Source: a virus
Virus record (IMG/VR): IMGVR_UViG_3300017917_002302
Location: 1 to 38,497 of that record
DNA: 38,497 nt
Direction: 5' to 3' (one strand)
Shown: positions 16,037-23,611 of the stretch, in pieces
Layout: each line of letters begins with the position of its first letter
Numbering within the stretch: position 1 is the stretch's first letter
Program-made: the position numbers and the translations under genes
The notes under the pieces: generated by a model
The model's input: the letters and a program-made list of their open reading frames with translations, nothing else
Told to the model about the DNA's origin: nothing
The model's database searches: none

Positions 16037-16867
16037 ATGACATCTATAAAAGTTTTTATTTACAGTTATAAAAATAAAAATTTATTAGAAAACTTACAGG
16101 ATATAATAAACAAACAAAGTAATAAAAATGATATAAGTTATTATATTTATGACCAGAATAACGTTAATAGAGATTTTTTATTTAACAAAGTAAATGCTAA
16201 CATTAAATATAATCATGTTAGATGGGATGACATCAAATCTATAACCTATCATAGAAACATGGCTTTATTGCATTATAGTAATTCTAAATATTACTTAGAA
16301 TTAAATCCAAATATTTCTTTGATGAATGAATGGGACGATTATTTTCTTTCTAATATTGAAGATAAAAAAGTAATTTCTGGTTTTGGGATGCCTAGATTAT
16401 CTATAAATAAATCTTATGTTGTTGAAAATAGAGAATATTCTGATTCCATTAAAGAAACAAATTATATAGATACAGATTTAATATTTTGTTCTCAAATTGA
16501 TGCACTAACCTTAATCAAATTAAAAAATTTAAAGCAAATTGGACAAAATTTATTTGCATCCTTACTATTTGTAAATAAAGGATACAGTATATATTCGCTT
16601 CCAAGTAATTTATATAATAAGATAGTGCAAGAAAATGAAAATACATACAAGTCTTTCTCAATAAATCATGGATACAATAAAATGTTATCACTGATTAAAA
16701 AAGAGAATAATGAAAAATTTGAATATTTTCATAAAATATCTATTAATGAGATATCGGAAATTCCCTATCAAATTGATGATGTACCTTATAGTGAATATAA
16801 AATTAGTCTTGAAGATATGGATACGCCAAGATTTTTAGATGGGTATCGGAAGATACAAATAACATAG
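16037..16867 (+). CDS. GlcNAc-transferase-like (GT60/Skp1-type) protein
   Basis: 276 residues. The segment from residue 71, YHRNMALLHYSNSKYYLELN...WDDYFL, resembles the RN-x-LYxGExYxLQIDSHxxFxxxWD block of the GlcNAc-transferase family that modifies hydroxyproline of Skp1 in eukaryotes; DNA-phage relatives exist. Here the DSH metal/nucleotide motif is replaced by NPN (residues 90-92), so sugar transfer may be lost or use another residue. It is flanked by a 2OG-oxygenase-like gene and by prolyl-hydroxylase-like genes, the same two activities that act one after the other on Skp1. The match is moderate; a diverged GT-A enzyme of other specificity is possible. Confidence 0.45.
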   Translation: MTSIKVFIYSYKNKNLLENLQDIINKQSNKNDISYYIYDQNNVNRDFLFNKVNANIKYNHVRWDDIKSITYHRNMALLHYSNSKYYLELNPNISLMNEWDDYFLSNIEDKKVISGFGMPRLSINKSYVVENREYSDSIKETNYIDTDLIFCSQIDALTLIKLKNLKQIGQNLFASLLFVNKGYSIYSLPSNLYNKIVQENENTYKSFSINHGYNKMLSLIKKENNEKFEYFHKISINEISEIPYQIDDVPYSEYKISLEDMDTPRFLDGYRKIQIT

Positions 16868-16873
16868 TATAAT
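16868..16873 (+). promoter_or_regulatory. -10 element (TATAAT) before the prolyl-hydroxylase-like genes
   Basis: TATAAT at 16868-16873 in the 3' end of the previous gene and just beyond its stop, followed by the ribosome site GGAGG (16880-16884) and ATG 16889. No -35 match is seen. Confidence 0.4.
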
Positions 16874-16888
16874 CTAATAGGAGGTATT

Positions 16889-17485
16889 ATGCATAGAATA
16901 ACAGTTATAGAAAATTTTATTACACCAGAAGACGCATCTACTTTGATTCAGCAACAATTGGATCCTAATGCAGAAAAAAATCCATATCCAGAATATTATT
17001 CTGACAGGTACGGCGGAACCTCTCTTCCATATAACAAAACCGTACAAGATATAATGATAAAGTATGGTAAAAAGTCTAATGAAATGCACAAACACTTAAA
17101 TGGTTTTAAAAATGATATATATGTTTTTAAAGGATTTGGATCCCATTGGTCTGCTGGCACTAGGGGTGATTTGCATATAGATGCACAAGGCCCAGAGCCT
17201 TTTATTGAGTTTAGCACAATTATGTATTTAAGTGATGAAAAAGACTATGATGGTGGAATAATTTATTTTCCAAATCAAGATTTTCAATATAAACCAAAAC
17301 AATATTCTGCAGTATTTTTCCCTTCAGCAGGAACAGAGTATGTTCACGGTATAACTACAGTTACTCGTGGAGAAAGATTTACCGCACTTTTTATGCATAC
17401 TAGTCTGCCACAACATTCAGATCCAGACTATCACCCTAATCCAAGTTTTTGGAAGGCTGGTGTATACCCGCTTGCTAAAATATGA
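16889..17485 (+). CDS. prolyl 4-hydroxylase-like 2OG-Fe(II) oxygenase
   Basis: 198 residues. The P4Hc pattern is clear: HIDAQ gives the HxD iron pair (about residue 94), STIMYLSD...YDGGIIYFPNQ is the strand-turn-strand (DGGxxxFP), FFPSAGTEYVHGI supplies the distal His and RGERFTALF the 2OG-binding Arg. It should hydroxylate proline or a related residue in a peptide using O2 and 2-oxoglutarate. The strong GGAGG site and TATAAT upstream suggest independent expression. Its 3' end overlaps the next paralogous oxygenase. Substrate unknown. Confidence 0.75.
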   Translation: MHRITVIENFITPEDASTLIQQQLDPNAEKNPYPEYYSDRYGGTSLPYNKTVQDIMIKYGKKSNEMHKHLNGFKNDIYVFKGFGSHWSAGTRGDLHIDAQGPEPFIEFSTIMYLSDEKDYDGGIIYFPNQDFQYKPKQYSAVFFPSAGTEYVHGITTVTRGERFTALFMHTSLPQHSDPDYHPNPSFWKAGVYPLAKI

Positions 17486-18131
17486 AACTTTAGATCTTGG
17501 TTTAGTTTTATATAAAGATGTAATCAAAGATCCTGAAAAAATTATAGAAGAAGTTAATTCTTTAGAAAATAGGTATAGAGATAACGAGCACGGAACATCT
17601 TTTACTGATGTTAAAACATGGACTCCATGGCAGAACGAAAGTGCTAAGACTATGGAAACTTTTTGCTGGCAAAAGTTTTTACCTCCACCACATACAATTA
17701 ACACCAATGATTATTATTTTAATGAACAACTTAGCATATCTAAAAAGTTATATGAAACATTAGATCTTGCAACTAATCATTATGCAAATACACTTTACCC
17801 CTTTTGTGGGAAAAATATAAAAAATAGAGAATTTAGCATACACCTATTAAAATACGATGTCGGTGGATTTTTGCCTGCACATCAAGACCATGGTGTTAGT
17901 AGCAGAATACTCTCCACTGTTAGTTATCTTAACGATGACTACGAAGGCGGAGAAATAGAATTTCCTAATTCTAAAATAAAAATAAAACCTCCAGCAGGCA
18001 GTATTATATTTTTTCCATCTAATTTTTTATATGTGCATCAGGTTCATGCAATAACTAAAGGCTCTAGATATTCTTTACCGCACTGGTATCATAATATGAG
18101 AAACCCTATATTCTCAACAGGAGAAGAATAA
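17472..18131 (+). CDS. second prolyl 4-hydroxylase-like 2OG-Fe(II) oxygenase
   Basis: About 219 residues. PAHQDHG gives HxD, YLNDDYEGGEIEFPNSKIKIKPPAGS is the classic P4Hc turn and FFPSNFLYVHQVHAITKGSRYSLPHW gives the distal His and Arg. It lacks an in-frame ATG at the 5' end: TTG 17472 is taken (overlapping the upstream stop by 14 bases), with GTG 17460 possible because of a GGAAGG at 17451, though the spacing is short. It is closer to the 35.1 and 35.6 kb pair (all share YINDDYxGGEIxFP) than to its immediate neighbour. Role as for the neighbour. Confidence 0.72.
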   Translation: MLKYETLDLGLVLYKDVIKDPEKIIEEVNSLENRYRDNEHGTSFTDVKTWTPWQNESAKTMETFCWQKFLPPPHTINTNDYYFNEQLSISKKLYETLDLATNHYANTLYPFCGKNIKNREFSIHLLKYDVGGFLPAHQDHGVSSRILSTVSYLNDDYEGGEIEFPNSKIKIKPPAGSIIFFPSNFLYVHQVHAITKGSRYSLPHWYHNMRNPIFSTGEE

Positions 18132-18133
18132 AA

Positions 18134-18220
18134 ATGAAAAAATTAATTAAAAAAATTAAACTTTATTTTTTTATTCGTAAGATAAGGAAAACAGATAAAA
18201 CTAAAAGGTATTTTTACTAA
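18134..18220 (+). CDS. tiny basic peptide (28 aa)
   Basis: A 28-residue ORF, too short for usual gene-finder cut-offs, begins two bases after the oxygenase stop and ends directly before the carbamoyltransferase ATG. It is very basic (KKLIKKIKLYFFIRKIRK) with an amphipathic or membrane-active look. The perfect spacing supports translation. A similar small basic peptide (35 aa) occurs at 19867. Function unknown; it may be a coupling leader for the downstream gene. Confidence 0.45.
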   Translation: MKKLIKKIKLYFFIRKIRKTDKTKRYFY

Positions 18221-19648
18221 ATGATAATCCTTGGAATAAATGAAACTTCTCATGACGCATCTATATCTTTAATTAAAGATGGAGAAATACTTTTTGCTGG
18301 GCATGCAGAAAGATATAGCAAGCAAAAGAATGATTGGTATAACAATAAAGAAATTATTTTAGATGCATTAAACTACGGAACACCAGATGCCGTGGCATAT
18401 TATGAAAAACCTTGGCTAAAAAGATCCAGAATATTTTTAAAAGGCGGGGCAGCAGATTGGAAACCAAACATTCCATTAAAGGTGCCAGTACATTATTTTA
18501 AGCACCATCATTCACATGCAGCAGCAGGATACTATACTAGTAAATTTAATGATGCTGTTATAGTAGTCCTAGACGCTATTGGAGAATACAATACTTCTAC
18601 CGTATGGGTTGGTGAAGGAAATTCAATAAAGCAAGTATATAAAAAAAATTATCCTTTTAGTTTTGGTTTATTTTATTCAGCATTCACTCAGTTGGTCGGA
18701 CTAATGCCGAATCAAGAAGAATATATTATGATGGGGATGGCTGCCTATGGGGATTGGACAAAGTATTACCTAAAGGTAAAAGAATATTTTCCAGATATAA
18801 ACACACAAAAATATAATTTTCACAAAGGAATTCTTGATTGGAATCAAGAAATAACGGAGCAAGATAGGTTTGATATAGCAGCAGCAGTTCAAAAGGTATA
18901 TGAAGATAGACTAGTTAACTTTATGGCTATGGCAAAAAAACTTACAGGAAAACGTAATCTTGTTTTTATGGGGGGATGTGCCCTTAACTGTGCAGCCAAT
19001 ACAATGCTTTGGAGGATGTTTGATGATGTCTGGATTATGCCAAACCCAGGAGATGCTGGATCGTCTCTAGGAGCGGCTGCAGCAGCCTATGGAAGTCATC
19101 TAAAGTGGGAGCATCCATATCTAGGGCATGACTTAGGGGGAGAGTATCCAGTAAAATCTATCATGACAGAGTTAATAAGAAATAAAATTGCTGCAGTAGC
19201 GACTGGAAGAGCGGAATATGGTCCAAGGGCTTTGGGAAATAGAAGTATTCTTGCAGATCCAAGAGATCCAAACATTAAAGATAAAGTTAATTTAATTAAA
19301 AAAAGAGAGTTGTTTAGGCCTTTTGCCCCAGTAATATTAGAAGAATACGCAAGTAAATGGTTTGATATGAGATATACCTCGCCATATATGCAATATACTC
19401 CTAAATGCTTAAAGCCTGACCTAATACCTTCAGTTGTTCATAAGGATGGAACCTCTAGAGTTCAGACGGTAAATAAAAACCAACATCCAGGACTTTACAA
19501 TTTACTTTCAGAGTGGTATGCTGTAACTGGTGTTCCAATATTATTAAATACAAGTTTAAATATAAAGGGGCAGCCTCTTCTTAATGACAAAGATGATATA
19601 ATTAATTGGGAAAAGGCCTATGGCCATAAAATAATAACAGGAGATTAA
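18221..19648 (+). CDS. NodU/CmcH-type carbamoyltransferase
   Basis: 475 residues. The Kae1-like N-terminal half begins MIILGINETSHDASISL, with the KHHHSHAAAGYY metal-binding histidines at about residue 95 and VVLDAIGEYNTST. The C-terminal YrdC-like part of this family includes GGCALNCAANT, GDAGSSLGAA, RAEYGPRALGNRSILADPR and KKRELFRPFAPV, all present here. Family members transfer carbamoyl groups from carbamoyl phosphate via carbamoyl-AMP to sugars or antibiotics. Carbamoyltransferases of this type occur in tailed phages, where they may modify glycans or nucleic acids. All key motifs are intact, so it is probably active. It shortly follows the oxygenase/glycosyltransferase cluster. Confidence 0.88.
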   Translation: MIILGINETSHDASISLIKDGEILFAGHAERYSKQKNDWYNNKEIILDALNYGTPDAVAYYEKPWLKRSRIFLKGGAADWKPNIPLKVPVHYFKHHHSHAAAGYYTSKFNDAVIVVLDAIGEYNTSTVWVGEGNSIKQVYKKNYPFSFGLFYSAFTQLVGLMPNQEEYIMMGMAAYGDWTKYYLKVKEYFPDINTQKYNFHKGILDWNQEITEQDRFDIAAAVQKVYEDRLVNFMAMAKKLTGKRNLVFMGGCALNCAANTMLWRMFDDVWIMPNPGDAGSSLGAAAAAYGSHLKWEHPYLGHDLGGEYPVKSIMTELIRNKIAAVATGRAEYGPRALGNRSILADPRDPNIKDKVNLIKKRELFRPFAPVILEEYASKWFDMRYTSPYMQYTPKCLKPDLIPSVVHKDGTSRVQTVNKNQHPGLYNLLSEWYAVTGVPILLNTSLNIKGQPLLNDKDDIINWEKAYGHKIITGD

Positions 19649-19867
19649 ATGGAGTCTACAAAAAGAAGTTTATTAAAAACGCTAAGTTGGGAAACGTTCC
19701 ACTTAATTGGAGTTGCTGGGGTAATTGCAGTAGTAACATATATGATAACTGGTGAGGTTGAATATGAGTATGCTACCTTGGGCGCACTCGTGTATATTTT
19801 ATGGGAAGCATTAGGATACTTTTTTCACGAAAGAGTTTGGGCTAAGTTTGGCAAGGAGGTAAAGTAA
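19649..19867 (+). CDS. DUF2061-type small membrane protein
   Basis: 72 residues with two transmembrane helices (FHLIGVAGVIAVVTYMITG and ATLGALVYILWEALGYFF) and the closing HERVWAKFG. The K-SLLKTLSWE start, TYMITG middle and HERVW end match DUF2061 small membrane proteins of bacteria and phages. It starts one base after the carbamoyltransferase stop. A clear paralog lies at 23677, sharing the TGE and the HERxW motif. Function unknown. Confidence 0.65.
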   Translation: MESTKRSLLKTLSWETFHLIGVAGVIAVVTYMITGEVEYEYATLGALVYILWEALGYFFHERVWAKFGKEVK

Positions 19868-19974
19868 TGAGAATTAAGATAATTAAGTTTGTAGTAAAAT
19901 TATTAGGATATGAATGGTCTGGAGATAATGTTAATTTACCAGTTTGGCAAGTCAAGGCTAAGAAAAAGAAGTAA
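19867..19974 (+). CDS. small basic peptide (35 aa)
   Basis: A 35-residue ORF whose ATG overlaps the stop of the membrane protein (TAATG) and which ends 2 bases before the next ATG. Sequence has a hydrophobic IKIIKFVVKLLGY start, a WSGDNVNLPVW middle and a KAKKKK end. Overlaps and spacing support it as a translated gene. Unknown function. Confidence 0.5.
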   Translation: MRIKIIKFVVKLLGYEWSGDNVNLPVWQVKAKKKK

Positions 19975-19976
19975 TA

Positions 19977-20165
19977 ATGCCAGCATATGAATATGACTGT
20001 ATGGCATGTGCCATAAGATATACAAAGGTTAGAAGCATGTCAGACAATGATCCAGGATATAAATGTGATACTTGCAATAAAGACTTGGTTCGTGTATACT
20101 CTAATGTAGGAATTACTTTTAATGGCTCTGGTTTTTATAAAACTGATAACAGAAAGGTAAAATGA
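19977..20165 (+). CDS. FmdB-type zinc-ribbon protein
   Basis: 62 residues beginning MPAYEYDCMACAIRYTKVRSM, then YKCDTCNKDLVRVYS and FNGSGFYKTD. The P-x-YEYxCxxC start, second CxxC and GSGFYKTD end are characteristic of the FmdB/CxxC_CxxC_SSSS family of small zinc ribbons, usually called putative regulators. Two CxxC pairs could bind one zinc. ATG overlaps the following gene's start in the ATGA style. Confidence 0.75.
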   Translation: MPAYEYDCMACAIRYTKVRSMSDNDPGYKCDTCNKDLVRVYSNVGITFNGSGFYKTDNRKVK

Positions 20166-20737
20166 TATATATACCCAATAATCAAATGTGTCAGGCATTT
20201 GATCCTATGATGTATCTTCCTGAAAAAACAACAAATATACTAGAAGATTCTTCAAGGGCAAGTACCTCTTGCGTTGCTCCTGCGTACGTATATATAGAGG
20301 GAAGTCGTGGAAAAAGATTCTTATGTGATTTTCATTATCATTATGAAAAAAATATGACAAGATCAAGTACCCCGCACCTGTGGGCAGAAATAGAAAAAAT
20401 TATATTCGATCAAAGAGAATTAATAAAAGAAACCTTTTCACAAGATACAAAAACCCAGGAAACTGTAGGGTTTAAATGTAGCCTGTCCACTTCAGGAAAT
20501 CATGGACCTTCAAAAAGTTATCATCTGGGATTATCCTGTTCTTCTGATGCCCTTGTAAAAGTTATAAATAAGTCAGATTTGGGCGTCACATATTTTTGTA
20601 ATTTTCATTTTAGGAAAAACTACTATAGGTACTATTCAAATAATGTAGTGTATGAGGATAAGTTTGACATTATAGACGAAAGATATAGAATGACAATGTC
20701 TATTGCAGAAGAGTCAGAATCGCTTAATTTAATATAA
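20162..20737 (+). CDS. two-copy Cys/His zinc-domain protein (related to 20819 gene)
   Basis: 191 residues containing two diverged copies of the domain present singly in the 20819 gene: copy one has SCVAPAYVYIEGSRGKRFLCDFHYHYEKN; copy two has LSCSSDALVKVINKSDLGVTYFCNFHFRKN. Both use Cys and C-x-x-H pairs, and each is followed by an I-DERxxL-like helix (IIFDQRELI and IIDERYRMT). It appears to be an internal duplication with loss of some Cys ligands. The family is typical of Actinobacteria and their phages. Function unknown. Confidence 0.5.
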   Translation: MIYIPNNQMCQAFDPMMYLPEKTTNILEDSSRASTSCVAPAYVYIEGSRGKRFLCDFHYHYEKNMTRSSTPHLWAEIEKIIFDQRELIKETFSQDTKTQETVGFKCSLSTSGNHGPSKSYHLGLSCSSDALVKVINKSDLGVTYFCNFHFRKNYYRYYSNNVVYEDKFDIIDERYRMTMSIAEESESLNLI

Positions 20738-20752
20738 TTAGTATGAACTGAT

Positions 20753-20781
20753 TTGCAATAACCTTTAGTTTAGTATATAAT
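20753..20781 (+). promoter_or_regulatory. promoter (TTGCAA-17-TATAAT)
   Basis: In the 81-base gap between genes, TTGCAA (20753-20758, four matches to TTGACA), a 17-bp spacer and a perfect TATAAT (20776-20781) precede the leader AGAAAGG and ATG 20819. Confidence 0.6.
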
Positions 20782-20818
20782 ATAAATATCAATATAGTTA
20801 ATAATAGAAAGGTATAAT

Positions 20819-21076
20819 ATGTTTAGTATGCTTAAGGGTAAAGAAGAACAAAAAGTCTGGCTGTTAGATGCAACAGATAGATGCGATAGGTGTGCTGCAC
20901 AGGCCTATGTAAAGGTGATTGGTAAAGACGGAATGTCTCTTTTATTCTGTGGCCATCACTATAATAAAATCATGGATAATGCCGTTGGATATGACAAAAT
21001 GATGAAGTTTGCCATAGAGATCGTAGATGAGCGAGAACGTCTCATAGAAAACAAATTGATTGGTAGTGAAAATTAA
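20819..21076 (+). CDS. actinobacterial-type zinc-domain protein (DUF7455-like)
   Basis: 85 residues with TDRCDRCAAQAYVKVIGKDGMSLLFCGHHY: the CxxC and CxHH ligands and the spacing are typical of a small family widespread in Actinobacteria and actinophages (DUF7455 as I recall it). Residues after 50 form a charged helix (IEIVDERERLIENK). Expressed from its own promoter. Its presence is one of the better clues to the host phylum. Role unknown; zinc binding is likely. Confidence 0.7.
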   Translation: MFSMLKGKEEQKVWLLDATDRCDRCAAQAYVKVIGKDGMSLLFCGHHYNKIMDNAVGYDKMMKFAIEIVDERERLIENKLIGSEN

Positions 21077-21399
21077 TGGAAGAAATAAGTGATTTTGATA
21101 AACTTTTATTGTCTGGCGCAATTGAACCAGCAGCACTAGATCCAGATACTGGAGAGATGCTTTATAGTTTTTCTGAAAACTTAGAAGAAAAAAATCCAGA
21201 GTTGCATAGGCTAGTTCTTGATAATTTTTATAAAACTTCTTTAAAACTTTGGGAATTAGGATTTTTAAATATGGATATAACAAATAATAATCCTTTAGTA
21301 TCTTTAACCCCTAAAGCATTTAATGATAAAAAAATAAAGCAATTAGATAAAGACTTACAGTTTGCCTTATCAGAAATAAAAAGAGGTCTAACTCAATAA
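21076..21399 (+). CDS. hypothetical protein
   Basis: 107 residues starting in an overlap with the preceding stop (TAATG). Mostly helical with charged residues; the segment SGAIEPAALDPDTGEMLYSF followed by LHRLVLDNFYKTSLKLWELGFLNMD and SLTPKAFND is distinctive. The last part looks like a small winged-helix core (LWELGFLNMDITNNNPLVSLTPKAF), as in proteins where a helix is followed by an LTPKG turn, but this is weak. I cannot name a family. Confidence 0.5.
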   Translation: MEEISDFDKLLLSGAIEPAALDPDTGEMLYSFSENLEEKNPELHRLVLDNFYKTSLKLWELGFLNMDITNNNPLVSLTPKAFNDKKIKQLDKDLQFALSEIKRGLTQ

Positions 21400-21417
21400 G
21401 TAGTATAATAGGTAATT

Positions 21418-21846
21418 ATGGAATACCTATTGGGATTTTTTACATCTATATTTATACTGTATAGTATTGTAAAAATACAGAAAAAATATAATATACTAAA
21501 TGAACAAAAAATCAAACCAATTAGGTATAGCCAAAGCCATATACATTCTTTAGTATTTCCATTATTGCCAAAACCAGAAAAGATAAGAAAAGTTATAAAA
21601 AGTCAAGCGTCAATCATTGATAGACAAAATAATATAAAGGTAATAATAATGGACAATAAGGCCTATTGGATAAAAGATAATACTTTTTATACAGCAGAAA
21701 TGTCCATAGATGGGACGGTAAATAAAGAAAGTACATCAAGAGTTGACACAAACAGTATGAGTAAGGTACAATTAGATAAGATGTTGTTCATAGTAGATAA
21801 ACTTCGAGAAGGGACTTTTGATGATAGTGGGGGTACAGGGAACTAG
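21418..21846 (+). CDS. N-terminally membrane-anchored phage hypothetical protein
   Basis: 142 residues: a transmembrane anchor (LLGFFTSIFILYSIVKI) followed by a soluble part containing VIIMDNKAYWIKDNTFYTAEM and SKVQLDKMLFIVDKLREG, a short conserved block I associate with uncharacterised phage proteins. TATAAT at 21404-21409 lies 8 nt before the ATG, suggesting a near-leaderless message. Overlaps the following gene. Function unknown. Confidence 0.5.
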   Translation: MEYLLGFFTSIFILYSIVKIQKKYNILNEQKIKPIRYSQSHIHSLVFPLLPKPEKIRKVIKSQASIIDRQNNIKVIIMDNKAYWIKDNTFYTAEMSIDGTVNKESTSRVDTNSMSKVQLDKMLFIVDKLREGTFDDSGGTGN

Positions 21847-22171
21847 TAGTTTTGATGACTACCAGGTTTTTCTTCGTGCCATTGGTGTTGCTCTTTCCAG
21901 TGTAACTGAGCAAGATCCGTACTTTTATATATATACTGCTGGACCAGCCAAAGTAAACTCTATGGTTATGGAGTTTGTAAATGTATCTGAGCGGAGTATG
22001 AAGTCACGTGGCATTAAGATAAAGATGTATAAGGTTCCTCCATCATGGATAGAGGAAAATATTTCTGATTTTAACTATTTAGCGTTTCTTTCTAAACCAA
22101 AGGAAGGTTCTTCTAGGTTGGTTAAAGTTGCAGAAGAAAATAATGTAGAAGTAGGAATATTTAGATATTAG
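21821..22171 (+). CDS. SLOG/DUF2493-like Rossmann-fold protein
   Basis: About 116 residues from ATG 21821 (TTG 21818 just before it also possible). MIVGVQGTSSFDDYQVFLRA has the first Rossmann strand and glycine-rich loop, YFYIYTAGPAKVNSMVMEF resembles the GxxGAD-like block, and RGIKIKMYKVPPSW the third strand. SLOG proteins sense nucleotide-derived ligands or act as nucleotide hydrolases; small phage ones are uncharacterised. Overlaps the previous gene by 26 bases. Moderate confidence. Confidence 0.55.
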   Translation: MIVGVQGTSSFDDYQVFLRAIGVALSSVTEQDPYFYIYTAGPAKVNSMVMEFVNVSERSMKSRGIKIKMYKVPPSWIEENISDFNYLAFLSKPKEGSSRLVKVAEENNVEVGIFRY

Positions 22172-22179
22172 GAGAAAAA

Positions 22180-22416
22180 ATGATTATTAAAACATTAGAA
22201 CAAATGGAAGAAATCGTATCAAATAATAAAGATCTGTATTGGGATGGCTGGTCAGTTATTAATAGATATAAGTCTGATAAGGCCAAAACCTCTAAATATG
22301 GAGTATATTTTAAAGGTAGTTGGTATATGTCTAAAAGATTTGATCCAAGTCGTAGTGGATGGGACATCCCAGAAAGGTTTGTCTTAGGACATGCACAAAC
22401 TAAAATGGAAAGATAA
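22180..22416 (+). CDS. hypothetical actinophage-type small protein
   Basis: 78 residues preceded by a good Shine-Dalgarno (TTAGGAGA). Aromatic- and basic-rich: DLYWDGWSVINRYK, YGVYFKGSWYMSKRFDP, GWDIPERFV. This looks like a compact alpha-beta protein and resembles short uncharacterised proteins in actinophage early regions. It overlaps the WhiB-like gene by 26 bases, so the two are made together. Confidence 0.5.
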   Translation: MIIKTLEQMEEIVSNNKDLYWDGWSVINRYKSDKAKTSKYGVYFKGSWYMSKRFDPSRSGWDIPERFVLGHAQTKMER

Positions 22417-22678
22417 TGCATCTTGTTTGGATTATGATACAAATTTATTTTTTGATAAGTACGAAGAAGACATTGCGCTAAGGCCTGCGATAGATGCATT
22501 ATGTTTAAACTGTCCAGTAACTAAAACTTGTTTTTCTGTTGGAGTATCAAGCAAAGAATATGGAGTATGGGGCGGTGTTTTTTTAGATGCTGGCAATCCA
22601 TCTAAAGAGTTTAATGATCATAAGACAGATCAAAATTGGTCAGATATCTGGCAAAAATTAACAATAGAAAAAGAATAA
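22391..22678 (+). CDS. WhiB-family Fe-S transcription factor
   Basis: 95 residues with the WhiB signature: Cys12, then Cys38-x2-Cys41-x5-Cys47 for a 4Fe-4S cluster, followed by the GVWGG turn (about residue 58). The short basic tail expected after the turn is weakly represented, so DNA binding may rely on a sigma-factor partner, as known for WhiB proteins. The family is confined to Actinobacteria and their phages, which is the strongest host clue here. Phage WhiB proteins can repress host WhiB-regulated genes such as septation control. Overlaps the upstream gene. Confidence 0.85.
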   Translation: MHKLKWKDNASCLDYDTNLFFDKYEEDIALRPAIDALCLNCPVTKTCFSVGVSSKEYGVWGGVFLDAGNPSKEFNDHKTDQNWSDIWQKLTIEKE

Positions 22679-22679
22679 A

Positions 22680-22856
22680 GTGAATAATAAAGATTACTTA
22701 AATTTTTTAAGAAAAAAAAATAAAGAAGTAATGTCAAAATGCTATTATTGCGATGGGTTTTCTATAACAATAATTGCAGATGGATATTCTATTAGACCAG
22801 TATGTAAAAGCCATGATACTAGGTCATTAGAAGAAATAGAGGAGAACATAGATTGA
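22680..22856 (+). CDS. small Cys/His zinc protein (58 aa)
   Basis: A GTG-initiated 58-residue ORF lying two bases after the WhiB stop and overlapping the next start. It carries CYYCDGFS and later VCKSHDT, so CxxC and C-x2-H, enough for one zinc, plus an acidic EEIEENID tail. A related arrangement occurs in other small proteins in this window (2344, 38153). Not long enough for prediction of function. Confidence 0.55.
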   Translation: MNNKDYLNFLRKKNKEVMSKCYYCDGFSITIIADGYSIRPVCKSHDTRSLEEIEENID

Positions 22857-23611
22857 TTATACAAATTATAGGTTTGCCAGGATCTGGCAAAACAGCATTA
22901 GCCAAGGCTTTGAAGGAGCGAATTAATGCCATTCATCTTAATGCTGATGAAGTTAGATCTACAGTAAATTCTGATTTAGGATTTGCCCCTGAAGATAGAA
23001 TTGAACAGGCACGTCGTATGGGTGAAATTGCAAGACTTATTGCCAAGCAAAATGTTGCGCCTGTAATTGTTGATTTTGTTTGTCCTACTGATGAAACAAG
23101 GAGCGCATTTGGCTTTGCAGACATAATTATATGGGTTGATCGCATAAAAGAGGGAAGGTTTGAAGATACAAACAAACTCTGGAAAGATCCTATCAGTTTT
23201 CATATTAGAATTCTGGATGGCTATACAATAGAAGAGGAGGTTGATATGATATTACAATCTTGTGGATTGTTTGACTGGTCTGCCCCAACTACACTACAAC
23301 TTGGCAGGTATCAGCCTTGGCATGAAGGTCATCAGGCTTTGAAGGAGGAGGCGCATAAAAGAACTTCTCAGGTCTTAGTTGGCGTTCGTAATACGTATAA
23401 AACATCTGAGAAAGATCCGCTAATGTATCATGAGGTGGCTAACTATATTAAACAAGATAATCCTTTTAAAGATACATTGATATTAAGATTGCCTAATATT
23501 ACGAATATTATCTATGGTCGTGATGTTGGATATAAGATTGAACAGGTAAAGTTAGGAGAAGATATTGAATCTATTAGTGCTACTCAAAAACGTAAAGAAA
23601 TGGGTATCTGA
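22853..23611 (+). CDS. APS-kinase-like and nucleotidyltransferase fusion
   Basis: 252 residues from TTG 22853. Residues 1-115 form a P-loop kinase of the APS-kinase type: GLPGSGKT at 7-14, LNADEVRS (substrate loop), LGFAPEDRIEQARRMGEIARL and the FVCPTDETR lid. Residues 140-252 form a cytidylyltransferase-like nucleotidyltransferase with GRYQPWHEGH (GRxQPxHxGH), then the ISATQKRKE phosphate motif. Together it could phosphorylate and adenylylate or cytidylylate a small substrate; one reading is PAPS-like or NMN-type metabolism. Stand-alone APS-kinase-like proteins are common in cyanophages, but I do not recall this fused form. A sulfotransferase is encoded at 28984. Substrate not determinable. 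Confidence 0.75.
   Translation: MIIQIIGLPGSGKTALAKALKERINAIHLNADEVRSTVNSDLGFAPEDRIEQARRMGEIARLIAKQNVAPVIVDFVCPTDETRSAFGFADIIIWVDRIKEGRFEDTNKLWKDPISFHIRILDGYTIEEEVDMILQSCGLFDWSAPTTLQLGRYQPWHEGHQALKEEAHKRTSQVLVGVRNTYKTSEKDPLMYHEVANYIKQDNPFKDTLILRLPNITNIIYGRDVGYKIEQVKLGEDIESISATQKRKEMGI

Noticed and set aside
18134-18220. Attenuator-like leader peptide upstream of the carbamoyltransferase
   Set aside because: No run of regulatory codons and no terminator/antiterminator pair found; kept as a plain small ORF.
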